A stretch of DNA of 64,000 nucleotides from Liriodendron chinense (lineage: Eukaryota > Streptophyta > Magnoliopsida > Magnoliales > Magnoliaceae): positions 930,001-994,000 of the forward strand of contig ML058466.1 in the NCBI GenBank assembly GCA_003013855.2. Direction: 5' to 3'. Positions within the stretch are counted from its first letter, which is position 1. Each line of letters starts with the position of its first letter. The translations under genes were made by a program, and so were the position numbers. Of the stretch, positions 34,788 to 46,273 are shown in pieces. Under the pieces are notes generated by a model. The model was not told the origin of the DNA, made no database searches, and saw nothing but the letters and a program-made list of their open reading frames with translations.

Positions 34788-36688
34788 TGTTAGAACTAGA
34801 AAATGAACCGCGGGGAACATTCTCTGGAATGTTGTGTTTTGTTGCTCTGGGGTTCTGAATAATAGAAACATTCATAGACAATTACAAGAAATCACAAAAG
34901 TACACACAAGAGAAGATGTATCGCAAGGCGAATTTTATTTCAAAGGTTCTGAGATCTTGTACATTCCAGGCCGTGGTCTGGCACGGGCCCTTAATTACAT
35001 CGAATGATCGATGACCCTTGATTAAAAGACAAAAGACTAGTCAACAGAGACCATGGTCTTAGAGCTTGTGGTCGTAGAAACCTTTGTTTGTCTTGCTGTG
35101 TACTGAACCACCTTTGTATTAGTCAGATGTCTATGTCCCATATTTTGGTCGAAGACCCGGGTTGAGACTGTCAGGGTTTTTTACTGAGATGGACGACTCT
35201 GGGCCCGCGCCTGTCAATGTAAGGACAGGTGACCTTGGGAAGTTCATTCTACAGTTGTGTGTACCTGCGCAGTCCAACCGGCGGATACCGTTTAGATAGG
35301 TAGGGCATCGACTGTTGTGTTGTGGCAGTTGAGCAATTGGTTTGTAGAGAGTCGAAACTCTTTGGCATGGTTTATTGTGGTGACCATGGGCCCTGCTGGT
35401 CTAGCTTTTGGCACAAATCGGATCATGCCTTTACAGTGAACGTAAATGTCAGCATATTTGCATAGCTCTGGATATTGGCGGCTCCTTTCCGGGAAGGTTA
35501 CTCCGTTCATCGCGTCGAGTCGGGTCAAGTCTCGAAGACGCTCGATTCTGCTCATTTAGAGTTCTCGAGATGTTTGTTTGGTCATTCCAATGCGTCCGGA
35601 ATGCTCGAAATACTCAAGATAGGCTCAAACGGACCTTGAAAACACTCAAAATTGAGCCCGGTGCACCTGCAAACACGTTCTGCAATTGGCTGATTTTTTA
35701 GGTGCGTGAGACTTGTTTTACGGGTGCGTGGGGCTCTACGCACCTGTCAATTCAATGTTGGTTTCATGACAAATTTAGGGATGCGTTGGTCTATATTCAA
35801 GATGCGTGGGTTCACTTTTACAAAGTTTGATTATTACAGAATTTACGGACGCGTGGGGCCAATTTGACCGATGCGTGGGGTACTTTTGGATGCGTGGGAT
35901 CCTTTTACAGGTGCGTTGCTAAATATATGGGATTCAGACCTGTAGTGGTGTTTCTGTGATCGAAAAGAGGATTCCGATGAAGATTCCGGCGAGGGTTCCG
36001 GCGAGAATTTTGGGTTTCCGGCAGCGACAGCTCTCTCTCTCTTTTCTTGTGTGTTAAATGAGTGGGAGAGGGGGGGGGTATTTATAGGTGAAGTCAGCGA
36101 ATAGGAAGCTGCCACGTGTCACGCACCTGTCAAATGTCCCCAACGCACCTGTTTATTGATGTGCGAATGCCCGACAATCATTGGATCTTTCGGGTGCGTG
36201 GGGCTCAATCTCCAGGTGCGTGGGGCTCAACGCACCTAAAACTGGTTTTTAACCAGCCATGGTCTATGGGGGTGCGTTGACCTTTTTTTCAAGGTGCGTT
36301 GGGTGTGTGGGCCTTCACGAATGGAGGACCAATGCGCTGCTTTTTAAGGGTGCGTTGGGTGCGTGGGGTGCCCTAATTTTCAGGGTGCGTTGGACACGTA
36401 AATGTGGGCTCCACTGATTGGGTTTTGACTTTCGGAGGGTTTGTGGGGCCCGTTTCCTTGCGCAATCACTTGCATGGTTCATCATAAATAATAACGGAGT
36501 TGCGGGTCCATTTCCGGGCAGTTCCGAACACGGTGGTCGACGGGGCCCACTTAGAGAATTTGGCTAAGTTTAAGGAAATCCTGTATACTTCCGTTTTGCG
36601 CGCACCGGAAGGCGTTTTATGTGATTCTTTCAGAGGTATGTGGCTATTTTGTTCATTTTAAGAGTCTCCACTATTTGGGACCCCAACA
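34788..36688 (-). repeat. Element C 3' LTR
   Basis: It is 1901 bp. On the minus strand it begins TGTTGGGGTCCCAAATAGTG and ends CTAGTTCTAACA. It has TATA box CTATAAATA at 36079-36087 and many GGTGCGT words. It matches the 5' LTR end to end. Confidence 0.95.
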
Positions 36689-36700
36689 GATGCCCCTCCG
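36689..36700 (-). other. Polypurine tract of element C
   Basis: On the minus strand GGAGGGGCATC touches the TGTTGGGG that opens the 3' LTR. Position and composition are those of a plus-strand primer. Confidence 0.8.
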
Positions 36701-36760
36701 GTGGGTCGCGACGGACGTACGATCGGTTGGTGCGACACATCAGGACTTCCCGGGTCCCAC

Positions 36761-36769
36761 TATAAATAG
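36761..36769 (+). promoter_or_regulatory. TATA box of the antisense gene unit in element C
   Basis: TATAAATAG lies on the plus strand only 72 bp inside the boundary of the 3' LTR, pointing into the element and towards the two plus-strand ORFs. A start site would be expected near 36790-36800 in TCATTTCACTATTC. It is separate from the LTR promoters, which read the other strand. Confidence 0.6.
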
Positions 36770-36799
36770 TCGAAGCGGCTCATTCTCGTCATTTCACTA

Positions 36800-37691
36800 T
36801 TCTTTACCAAACATCTCACACCAAGCCCACGCACCCTTTTATTCTCCAACGCACCCAACAACTGTCTCCAACGCATCTATTTAATTCATACGCACCCATT
36901 TATTCAAGGTAGAAATGATTTCAGGGGTGCGTGGGATGCATACGCACCCTATAATTTGAACTTGGGATTTGAATGTTCCTTTTTGGATGTGTAGGGTGGT
37001 ACGCACCTGTAAATCTTTTGAATTTTGTGGAGTTCCTGAATTTTTAGGTGCGTGGGGGGGTCCACGCACCCTTCGTCAAACTCTGGGCAAGCCTTGGTGC
37101 TTCACGTACCATGAAATTGTTTGAGTTGACTTTTTAAGGATGCGTTGGGGCTCACGCACCCAACTAATGAACTTGGGTCTCACGTACATTTATGGGGTGC
37201 GTGAGACCTTACGCACCCTTCATCAATTTTGTTGGGGGATTGCTCTTTACGGCACCCGAAAATTCCGGTTTGGACAGGTTTAAGGGTGCGTGGGGCCTTA
37301 CGCACCTGGAAATATGATCTTAACATCCTTTCGAATTTCGGGGTACGTGGAGACCCATGCGTCCAGTTTACAGGATTTGTAAAAATTTATTTTAAGTAAT
37401 CTTTTGCGAGGCTAGATACTTAAGTGTATGAGCCCCTTAACCTCTGCCTCGTATTTGGGCACATATGGTATTCATCTTTGAAGAGGCGTAGGGTCTCATA
37501 GACTTTCGAGCTTTCTAGATCACATTAGTTTTGGAGGTAATACCTACGGTGACCTTGAGTAATGTTTCGAGTGTACCTGAGCATGTCTCCTTGCCTTTTT
37601 GACTTCACTCGATTAGTTTTTTTTTGCTTCCTATTTTTTCTTCTCTTTTGTCGGACCGCTGTATCGGTTCATCAGCTTTGTTTCTTAACAG
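36800..37691 (+). other. Leader of the antisense unit with a likely 5' UTR intron
   Basis: A GT donor in CAAGGTAGAAAT (intron from 36907) and an acceptor after a pyrimidine run (TTTCTTAACAG, ending 37691) would place the ATG at 37695 three bases into the second exon. The intron carries many ACGCACC/GGTGCGT words. No ORF of interest is present. The splice sites are inferred. Confidence 0.45.
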
Positions 37692-37694
37692 ACG

Positions 37695-38323
37695 ATGGTC
37701 GTAACCCGCGCTTCCCTCCGTGAGGCCCGCGATTGCCTGAGGCGGCTTCTAACTGCTCTAGACCACCCTGAGGCTTGGTCATCTCTCGCCGGTCAATGCG
37801 ACGAGGTGGCCGAAGCCTTGACTCATCTCAGCGCAGAATCCCGCCCCATTCTTCGAGCTATCCAGAATGTCTCAGCGATGGCCTCCATCTCTGACGAGCG
37901 TAAGGAGGCCATCTCTAGCTTCATCTGTGATTCTTCCCTTTTGGAGGAATTGGCGGTCCTAGAGGATGGCGGAGCCTTCTCTGGCTGCTTCTTTTCTATC
38001 CCTGTCGAAGCAGGCTCAGCTTCCTGAAGGAGGAGAAGAGGGAGAGCAGGCGGTTCCTAGCTTGGCTTGTCCCGTTGGCGGAGGCCGAGTATCCGGATCG
38101 CCGCACCGGCATCTGGAGGATGGTCAGGGAGGCCATACGAGAACATGACGACATGGCGATCGACGTCTCGATCATAAGGAACTATGCCAACGTCGAGCAT
38201 CTGAATTTCGATCTCGTGCAACAGTGCATTTCCATCTTAGTGGACTTGATCTTCAAAGAAGGCCAGGTCCGGGCGAAAGTTGATGAGTTGAAGGCTCGGG
38301 TTCTCCTACTGACGCAGGACTGA
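37695..38323 (+). pseudogene. Small helical protein, antisense ORF 1 of element C
   Basis: The frame from 37695 (MVVTRASLREARDCLRRLL) runs to 38027. A second frame (EEKRESRRFLAWLVPLAEAE ... DELKARVLLLTQD) runs from about 38029 to 38323. A single frame change near 38025 would join them into about 210 residues. The product is mostly helical and charged, without a domain I can name. It stands first behind the antisense promoter, upstream of the PMD ORF, on the strand opposite to pol. Confidence 0.5.
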
Positions 38324-39921
38324 GGTCCTTGCTTTCTGGCTTCGGGGAGGGGTCCCTGCAATTTTGAGTCGTCTTACATTGACTGTTGTTGTTTGATCAT
38401 TTAAACAGTTGTTATTAACAATTTAGCCATTTGGAATGGCCCTTATGGTTGATGATGCTAATTTATAATTTTCGCTTCACTTCTGTCTTTTCTTGCTTGT
38501 ATGTTCTGTGATGCTGATGTTGTGGTTGTGGATGTTGTTCGTTTCATTTCTTCTTCCATTGGTTTCGAGTGCGTTCCGCAGTGGCCTAGGTTGGCGCTTG
38601 TACTTTGTTCATTTGCTGCTTTGTGTCCCCTTTGCCTTTTATGAATGTTTGATCGACTTTGTGCGAACGTTTCCCCTTTTACTTTGTACCTGAGTTTTCT
38701 GCATACCGTTTGCAGGTTCCAATGGCCAGCGATCCTTCACAGGCCGGTCCTTCGGGTCCTCCTCAGACTCCTTCCAAGCGTAAGCGCTGCTACTGCCAAG
38801 CAGGTCATCAGACCCTCTGCTGAAAATCCACAGTGGTTTCTCCCTCCGGAAACGTTCAACTTTTATGAGCGGATCCTCACATTATCGAAGGATATACAGA
38901 AGAAGATCCTTTGCGATAGGATCGTGCCGCCCCCTCCAGACAGGGGCACGCAGGAGCAATGGGATGCATGGTACGCTCCTCTCCGGGGTTTCCGAAGTGA
39001 CGGGACAATGGGTTCTGAAGAGGGCAAGGCGAGTCCGTCGATCCCTACCCAGGCCACCAGGCGCGGTCGCCCAAAGAGGGCTGGCAAAGGCGCCAAGCAA
39101 GTGTTCTTGGAGAACCAGGCCAAGTCTAGATCGGACAAAATGAAGGTGGCCTGGTCTAGTGTCAAGCTTGTTACTGCGCCACTCATCGTGAGGAACCCCT
39201 ACACTCGGGAGTATATTCGTTACGCGAAGAGTTATCAACGGCAGCGGTCTCTCCCGAGCATCGAACCGTCCGACATCTGCAGGAATAACTCCTTCTACGG
39301 CGTCGATGCTTGGACATCCGGCCCGGCGCCGTTCCTCAGTTGTTCTCTCTCCAAGAACGGGAAGCAGCAGTCGGTCCTAGGTGTGAAGGATATGATTTTC
39401 CTGGGGCCGAATCACAACCCCCACCAGCCCTTTCCCAAGCATTACTTCGAGACTCTCCGCCAGAGGTTTCACCATCTGGAGGATGCCGAAAGTCGAGTTG
39501 TCTGGGGCGTTCCGGACTCGCGACCATCTGGTCCTTCATCCGGGCTACGAGGCGTGGGCGAACCGGATCTTGGAACAGTATAGGGTGACCTTACGGGCGG
39601 TGGGCTTGTACAAGGCGATCGAAGCGACATCAAGCCACTTTTGCCGTATACAAGGGCTTCCTCAACCACTGGTACTCCATCACCAATTCTTTTCACATGC
39701 CGTGCGGCGAGATGAGCATCTCGCTCTGGGATCTCAACAGGAGGATTTATGATGAATGGGTCCCAAGCGACGATGAGCTGTCGCGAAAGAAGAAAGGCGT
39801 CAATGAAGGTAAGCTCCTCCGAGGCCTGCTATGAGCTGTTTGCCGAACTACCCCAATTTTGGGGTCTCAAAGATAAGCTCCTATTCGAGGACTGGCTGGT
39901 CTATTTCAGCCACGGCTTGAA

Positions 39922-40005
39922 GTAAGTGTTCTGCAACGAATTGTGCCTTACTGCTCTATCACACTTCTTTCTTTCTGCTAACACCTCGTCCTTTCCCCTC
40001 TTCAG
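39922..40005 (+). other. Intron in the C antisense PMD gene
   Basis: It is an 84-bp GTAAGT...CTTCAG intron with a pyrimidine-rich 3' end. Removing it joins ...FSHGL to LDYAAFD through a split Asn codon. A spliced unit on the plus strand cannot have been reverse-transcribed from the sense genomic RNA with its introns removed, which is why the introns survive. Confidence 0.7.
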
Positions 40006-41179
40006 CTTGGACTACGCGGCCTTCGACTAGGGTGGTGGTGATAAGGCGCTTTTAGAGAAGCGAATGAGGGAGAATTTCCCGCGCCCCAACAAACTCTCCC
40101 CCTCCTGCGAGCTGGCCGGCTTCCTGGCATATTGGCTCAGTTGCGTGGCACTTCCGAGCTCCAAGCAGGCGGATCATATCAGAGTGTCTTGCTTCGTCGT
40201 CGCAGGGGCCCTGGCGAACGGTCATCGGTACGCGCTGGCTCCGGCGGTCTTATGTTCTATATACCGAGCATTCGGTTACGTCATCAGCAACAAGGAGCGC
40301 GCTGCTTATGGGATGAACTCCGCTTACTGCGGATGGCACTTTTTCTCCGGTTGGCTCGGGGTATACTTCCCCTGGGTCTACGGCGTACGGCGAGGAGATT
40401 ACATCAGAGAGGGGAAGCTCCAGCTACACTTTTTCCAGAAGAAAAGGATGATCAGCCATAACTTAAACACTATCGAGGATAGGATCGTGGGGCTCGATGA
40501 CGTATACTTTTATCACTTCTCTGGTACCTATAGCGAAGAGTCGGTCCTATGCACAGATGACGACAGCATTGATTATTATGAGCGTTCCTTCCTAATCGCG
40601 ATTCTTCCTTCGTCACTGCCGCTTCGCGAAGGGCTAGAGTTCTGGAGGGAGCCTTATTATCCAAATCGTTTCACCCGCCAATTCGGGTATGATCAGGGAG
40701 TGCCGGCGACCTTAGAACCAGTGACGCGCGAGCAGCGGGCGTACGGTGTTGGGCCTATTCACTGGAAATGGATGTGGCGGCAACTCCTGCTGACCGGAAC
40801 CGGCTGTTCCTTCGTGATCCCGGGGACGCAGTGTTTCGCCGAGGCCACCTTTGGGTGGATGAGGTGGTGGGCCCACCAATATGCGCTGGTGCGGAATAAA
40901 ATGCTCGTCACCGAGCCCGTCTTCATCACGCCCCCCATTGTTACGCCTACTCCTGCTAACGGGCTCGGCTATGTATCGGGGAACCTTCATCAACCTGCGG
41001 TGCCAGGCACAGAGAGATTGCAAACCTCTTTGAACGTGGTGATCGATCATGAAAAGCCGGAGCACACCCTGGAAGGCTGGATCGCCTATGGGGAGAGGAA
41101 TGTGACAGCGGTGGGGCCAGAGTTCCCATCTCTTGGGCCTATCGATGAGTTACCTGCCGAAGGCGGCATTCTGAGAGGG

Positions 41180-41430
41180 GAAGATGAAGGTGACGATGGT
41201 GAAGAGGGCGACGATGGTGAGGAGGGCGACGATGGTGAAGATGGTATGGCCGAGGCAGGGGGTGAGGGAGATGATGCTGTTGCGGAAGGCGATGGTGGTA
41301 TGGACAGCGATGATGCTATAGGCGGAGCCAGTGGAGGTGATGATGGTGCGGGAGGTAGTGGAGGCGGAGGCTCTGATGGTGACGATGGTGATAACAATGG
41401 TGATGACGGTGATGAGGGCGATGAGGGTGT
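41180..41430 (+). repeat. Acidic GAC/GAT-rich coding repeat
   Basis: Units of GGTGACGATGG/GAAGAGGGCGACGATGG encode EGDDGE-like repeats inside the PMD protein. Long minus-strand ORFs opposite them (41086-41586 and 41150-41548) are shadows made of Ser/Pro or Thr/Ile runs. Confidence 0.85.
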
Positions 41431-42931
41431 AGGGGTTGAGCGCGCGGGCCCTCGGGTGAAGACTGCTCCTCGTCTTCCTGTCGTCTGTGGTGGCAAGAAA
41501 ATAAAGGATTTGTGGAAACTGCGCCGAGCCGAGCGTCTGCAGGAGCAACTTTCGAAAGAGGCTGGCAACGCTCCGGTCGTTATCACGGGAGAAGCCAGGG
41601 AAGAGGGCGAGCTAAGCTCTCAAGCCAACCTGAGCGAAGGCTGCCCTACCCGAGGGAGCAATGAAAGTGAGCCTATTTATGATAGGTCTATCCTCGAAGA
41701 GGACGTGGGGGCGATCTTCATGGACCTGGATGATGAAGCACCTGCTGAGTCCGCCCTTCCCCCCAATCCTTCTGTGGCGGACGCTGAAGCTCAAAGTGGG
41801 GTTCCAGAAATGACCGTCGCCGCCGTGGAAGGGGTAGCGGTTCCTACTATTGAGTCGAGTGCGCTCGAACCTGTTGTGAGGGCTCCTCCTTCCGCTGAAC
41901 CGTCGTTAATTGAATCTGCCATTGAAGTTCCATCCGTCGCCATGTCGTTGCTAGCCGAGCCTGCCACCGCAATTCCTCCTGTTGCTGGACCGGCGCCTGA
42001 TGCCAACGTTCTCAAGGTCGTGGTGATATCCTCCCCGGAATTGCCTGAACCATTGACTGTGGGAACAACGGAGCCGACCCCAGCGTCACCTGTGCCTACC
42101 ACTTCATCCAGCGTCCTTGCCGTTGGCATTCCTGATGTTGCTGGTATGTCATTTGCTTTTACCGTCTTGACTGCTTCCTTTCTGACGATGATTTTTCTGT
42201 ACTAACATTTTCCACTCTCTATGTTAGTAGCTGCTCCTACTGATGCCTCAGCGTCTACGGCGTTGCCAGAGCCATTCGTCTCATCCCTTCAGGGCCTATC
42301 GAGGACCAAGTCAAACCTTCTCAAGGGTCTTCTGTCTGACATCGCCAACTCTTTGAGACATGAGGAGGAGTGGCCTGTCTTAGACTAGGCATTGCAGGCA
42401 CTAGGGCTTAACGCTGCCTGGCTTGGGATTGACTTGTCCTCCGTAATCGGTCAAGTGACTCTGTTTAAGGAACGGGTGGCCCGAGAACGTGAGGCGAAAA
42501 GCCTCCAAATTGACCCTTCTACTGAGAAAAAGCGTGGTCACTTGCGATCCCTTCTCCCGAAACTGGAATTACACGAGGCAGGGGTGGCCGCGGTGAAGAA
42601 GGACTGGCAGATTGTTGGTGATGGGTGTCAAGAGGCCACTGCTTGTTTGGCAGAGATAGATAGCGAGGTGGCTCGACTGCAAGCCGAACGCTCGATCGTC
42701 CACCTTAAACTATCCAAGCTTAGCAGTCAGAGGACTCGTTTGCAATCTTCCCTTGATCAGCAGGAGGCGGAGCGCGACGTCGTGAAAGCCCAAGTTGCGG
42801 AGTTGGAGCAGTCTCTCAAGGACATTCCTGACCCTGCCCTAATTCTAGCTGAAGCCGAGACGGCATGGAAGGCGATCGAGGAGTCTGCAGCAAACTTGTT
42901 AGACCAATGTTTGAAAACTTTAAACAGTTGA

Positions 42932-43339
42932 GCCGTAATGACCTCTATTTGTACTTAATACTAACTTTTAGAACACGTTGTAACAAATACTGTGTCAATA
43001 TGTATACTACTGTGATTTTAGGTTCATGTTGCATTGTTAAGTTATTTGTAAATTTTGAGCTTTGAATGCGAATTGACCGAGTCATCTGGGAAGAGCGTCC
43101 CCCTGTTAGGACCCAAACCTGTGCTTGTACGAACAAGGATGTGATCGAGCCTCTATTAAGGGCTTACCCCCTTTCTTAATGGCCTTGAAGAGCGGGGTGT
43201 CATTCCCGACGTATTCTGAGCCTTGACGACTTCCTGATACCTGTGGCAGGAAAGGTAGATAATTAGTACTTTGCTCCGACCCTATGCGGTATTATTTCTT
43301 TTGGTATTTCCTTCATTACATCATCCCTCTAATGGGGCG
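42932..43339. other. Convergent gap between the antisense gene and integrase of C
   Basis: About 400 bp of AT-rich DNA separate the stop of the antisense gene from the end of pol. No ORF with a domain is seen. Both transcripts would need to terminate or overlap here. Confidence 0.5.
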
Positions 43340-44296
43340 TTTACAAAATATAATGATAGACTTCCATCAAGTATAATATCTTTTCAAGAACCGGCCATTC
43401 ACCAGCGTACTTACGCCCTGTCCTTTGTAATCTATTACCCGATAGGCTCCATTAGAGTACACCTCATCGATAATGCACACTGGATCTCATTTTGGATCGA
43501 ATTTACTCTTTGGGCCTTGCGCCGGTGCCGGACGTTTCATCATTAGCACCAGGTCGCCTCTTTTAAATGACCTTCCCCGGACCCGTTTATCGTACGAAGT
43601 TGAGATTTGTTTTTGATACATTTCAGGCCTTTGCTGAGCGGCGAGTCTCTTTTCATCCAGGTCGTCAAGCTCGACCATTCTAATTTTATCATTGTACTCG
43701 GTTGTCAAGGAGTGTCGGAGCGCAACCCGTAGTGACTCCACCTGTATTTCCATCGGGATCACGGCTTCCGTGCCATACACCAATGAGTAGGGTGTGGCTC
43801 GGGTGGCTGTGCGGTACGTGGTCCTGTATGCCCATAGTGCTTCAGGGAATCGTGTGTCCCAGTCCTTCTTATTTTCTGCCACCGTCTTCTTCAGGATTTT
43901 CACGATAGTCTTGTTGAACGCCTCGGCTAACCCGTTCGCGGGAGGGTAGTAAGGTGACGAATAACAATGCTTAATCTTGAACTTTGCGCATAGCCTATCA
44001 ATAGTGACGTTCTTGAAGGGTGTCCCGTTGTCGGTGGTGATTCTTTCAGGGATACCGTGCCGGTATAATATGGCATGACGGATGAAACTTTCGACGTGTC
44101 TGGCTTTCACATTTCTTAAGGTAATGGCTTCAGCCCATTTAGAGAAATAATCGGTCGCGGCAAGGATGTACTGGTGCCCCTGAGAGGATGGCGGGTTGAT
44201 CGGCCCTATCACGTCCATGCCCCAGGCGGCGAAAGGCCAAGATATCACTGATTGATGTAACTCTTCTGGTGGTGAGTGTATTATATCTGCATGTAT
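43340..44296 (-). pseudogene. int: Integrase core and C-terminal domain of element C
   Basis: The catalytic D-D-E residues are all visible: AWGMDVIGPI, RITTDNGTPF and NGLAEAFNKT. The C-terminal part SYDKRVRGRSFKRGDLVLMM is followed by a TGA at 43487-43489 where a Trp codon (TGG) is expected in KFDPKW, after which the same frame continues (VYSNGAYRVIDYKG) to 43340. It lies in the same frame as reverse transcriptase. No chromodomain is present. The protein would be truncated in its DNA-binding end. Confidence 0.88.
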
Positions 44297-44848
44297 CTAG
44301 CATTGATGACACTTCCTGACGTAGTCTATCGCGTCTTTCGTCATTGTGGGCCAATAGTACCCCATATGTCGGACACGGTGATGCAAGTTCCTGCCCCCTT
44401 GGTGAGCACCGCACTCCCCTCCGTGAGCTTCTTTTAGCATGGCGTATGCCTCATCCTGATCCAGGCAGCGTAGCAGCACTCCCTCATACGAGCGCTTGTA
44501 AAGGGTGTCACTCTGCATTATAAATGAACCGGAGCGTCTCCTGACCTGAGTACGCATCTTGGGTTCTTCCGGTAAAAATCCGTATTTCAAGTAGTCGACG
44601 AATGGTCTCTTCCAGTCATTTTCTTCGGTGATTTCGAAGCAACAGATGGGATTCACGCTCGATTCGTCGCTGCGCGGTAGGGTAGTTGGTAAGATCCTTC
44701 TTACTTCGATCGTTACTTGAAGTGGGCTACCTCTGGGATTAGCCAAGGCAGCGGCCAGGCTGGCCAACGCGTCAACCTGTATGTTCTCTTGCCTTGGTAT
44801 ATGTGAAATGCTGCCATTGCGAAACTGGTCGAACAGCGATTGCGCTTA
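44297..44848 (-). pseudogene. int: Integrase zinc-binding domain of element C
   Basis: The HHCC finger is complete: H and H in AHGGECGAHQGG/HRVRH and C and C in KCHQC. It is bounded by TAA at 44846-44848, after the RNase H, and TAG at 44297-44299, where Gln normally follows CHQC. Both stops are in the pol frame. Confidence 0.82.
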
Positions 44849-46273
44849 GTGGCAGAAGGGCGACAACTCGGGCTTGTGAACCTCATATTCCGTCGTTAGC
44901 TGTCTGATGACTAGCCTGGAGTCGTCGTAGATCTGTATTGCCTTGATACGCATCTCGAGGGTGAGCTGTAGTCCGATAATAAGGGCTTGGTATTCTTCTT
45001 CGTTGTTGGTACAAGCCGGCACGATCGTAAATGAATGGGGCAGTAGATCTCCCTGCGGGCTAATAAATATAACTCCTGCTCCTGCCCCTGTGGACCTAGC
45101 GGCTCCGTCGAAGTACATTTGCCAAGGTCGCGGTTCTTCAATCATCATAACCTGGTCGTCTGGGAGATCACATTCCATTTCTTCATTTCTTGAAACAGGG
45201 TGCGCAGCGAGGAAGTCCGCAATCGCTTGCCCTTTAATGGCCCGGGCCGGGACGTAAGTGATATCGAATTCCGAAAGGAGAAGGGCCCATTTTGCTAAGC
45301 ACCCAGACAACATGGGCCGATTCATGAGAAATTTGATCGGATCAGCCTCGGATATCAACGTTATTTTATGTGAGAGGCAGTAATGCCTAAGTTTCTTCAC
45401 GGCGAAGATGAGGGCTAGACATATCTTCTCAATCATTGAGTAGTTAAACTCGGCCCCCACTAATGTGCGACTTAAATAATATAGTGCGTTCTCCTTGCCT
45501 CCTTCGTTCTTCTGTGCCAGGAGCGCCCCTAGCAAGTTATCACCCACTGCAATGTATAGAATCAGCGGTTTGCCCTTGATTGGGGCGGCAAGGACAGGCG
45601 AATTCCCGAGCATTTCTTTTAGTGAATCAAAAGCTTTCTGACAGGCGGTGTCCCATTCGAACTTGACATTTTTCTTATTGAGTCGGGAGAACGGCTGACA
45701 ACAACCAGCTAGGTTTGAAATGAATCTTCTCAGGTATGCTACGCGGCCCTGGAAGCTTTTCAGCTGCTTCAGGTTCTTTGGAGGTGGCATTTCTATGATG
45801 GCCTTAATTTTTGCGGGATCGATTTCTATGCCCCTGTGTCTGACCACGAAACCTAAGCATTTGCTGGATGCAACTCCGAATGCGCATTTTAGCGGATTCA
45901 TGCGGAGACTCTTCTTACGCAGCCGTTGGAATACTTGCCTTAGGTGCTCCCTATGCTGCTCATGATCGGCCGACCTGACGACTAAATGATCTACATAGCA
46001 TTCAACGTGTTTATGCATCATGTCTTGGAATATGACGTGCATTGCGCGCTGGTAGGTTGCCCCTGCGTTCTTTAATCCGAAGGGCATTACGCGGTAGCAG
46101 TAGATGCCGAGAGTTGTGCGGAAAGCCGTGGCTTCTTCGTCTTCTGGGGCCATGCGAATTTGATTATATCCCGAATACCCATCCATGAAAGACATCACTG
46201 CATACCCCGTCGTGCTGTCAATCAGCAGCTCAGGAATCGGGAGGGGAAAAATCATCCTTAGGGCATGCTTCAT
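44849..46273 (-). pseudogene. pol: Reverse transcriptase and RNase H of element C
   Basis: Reverse transcriptase copies element RNA to DNA. Seen in order: FPLPIPELLIDS, FMDGYSGYNQIRM (first catalytic Asp), GIYCYRVMPFGLKNAGATYQ, and CYVDHLVV at residues 92-99 where Y-V-D-D is the rule, so the second Asp of the active site is His (codon 45986-45988). RNase H follows with YFDGAARSTGAGAG, NNEEEYQALI and IYDDSRLVI, all three acidic residues present. Upstream, NLNEACPKDDF is in another frame because of one extra T in a T-run near 46250. It is the longest pol frame of C (475 codons). Confidence 0.92.

Larger units (their letters stand above)
38722..42931 (+). pseudogene. Plant mobile domain protein, antisense ORF 2 of element C
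   Basis: It begins MASDPSQAGPSGPPQTPSKR with a basic KRKR stretch. PMD signatures follow: NSFHMPCGEMSISLWDL near 39690, ELAGFLAYWLSCVALPSSKQ at about 40110, and ERSFLIAILPSS with RFTRQFGYDQGVPATLEPV near 40590-40720. An acidic Gly/Asp repeat follows (about 41180-41430), then a Pro/Ala-rich stretch and a coiled coil (42410-42928). Introns 39922-40005 and 42145-42227 have GT-AG ends and restore the frame. Breaks: frame changes near 38785, 39480, 39640 and 39795; TAG stops at 40028 and 42386. PMD proteins act in the nucleus in transposon silencing or are carried by transposons; here it converges on the integrase of C. Confidence 0.8.

Noticed and set aside
41086..41586. Minus-strand ORFs rich in Ser/Pro or Thr/Ile opposite the C antisense gene
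   Set aside because: They are shadows of the GAC/GAT-rich acidic repeat; no domain or codon bias supports them.
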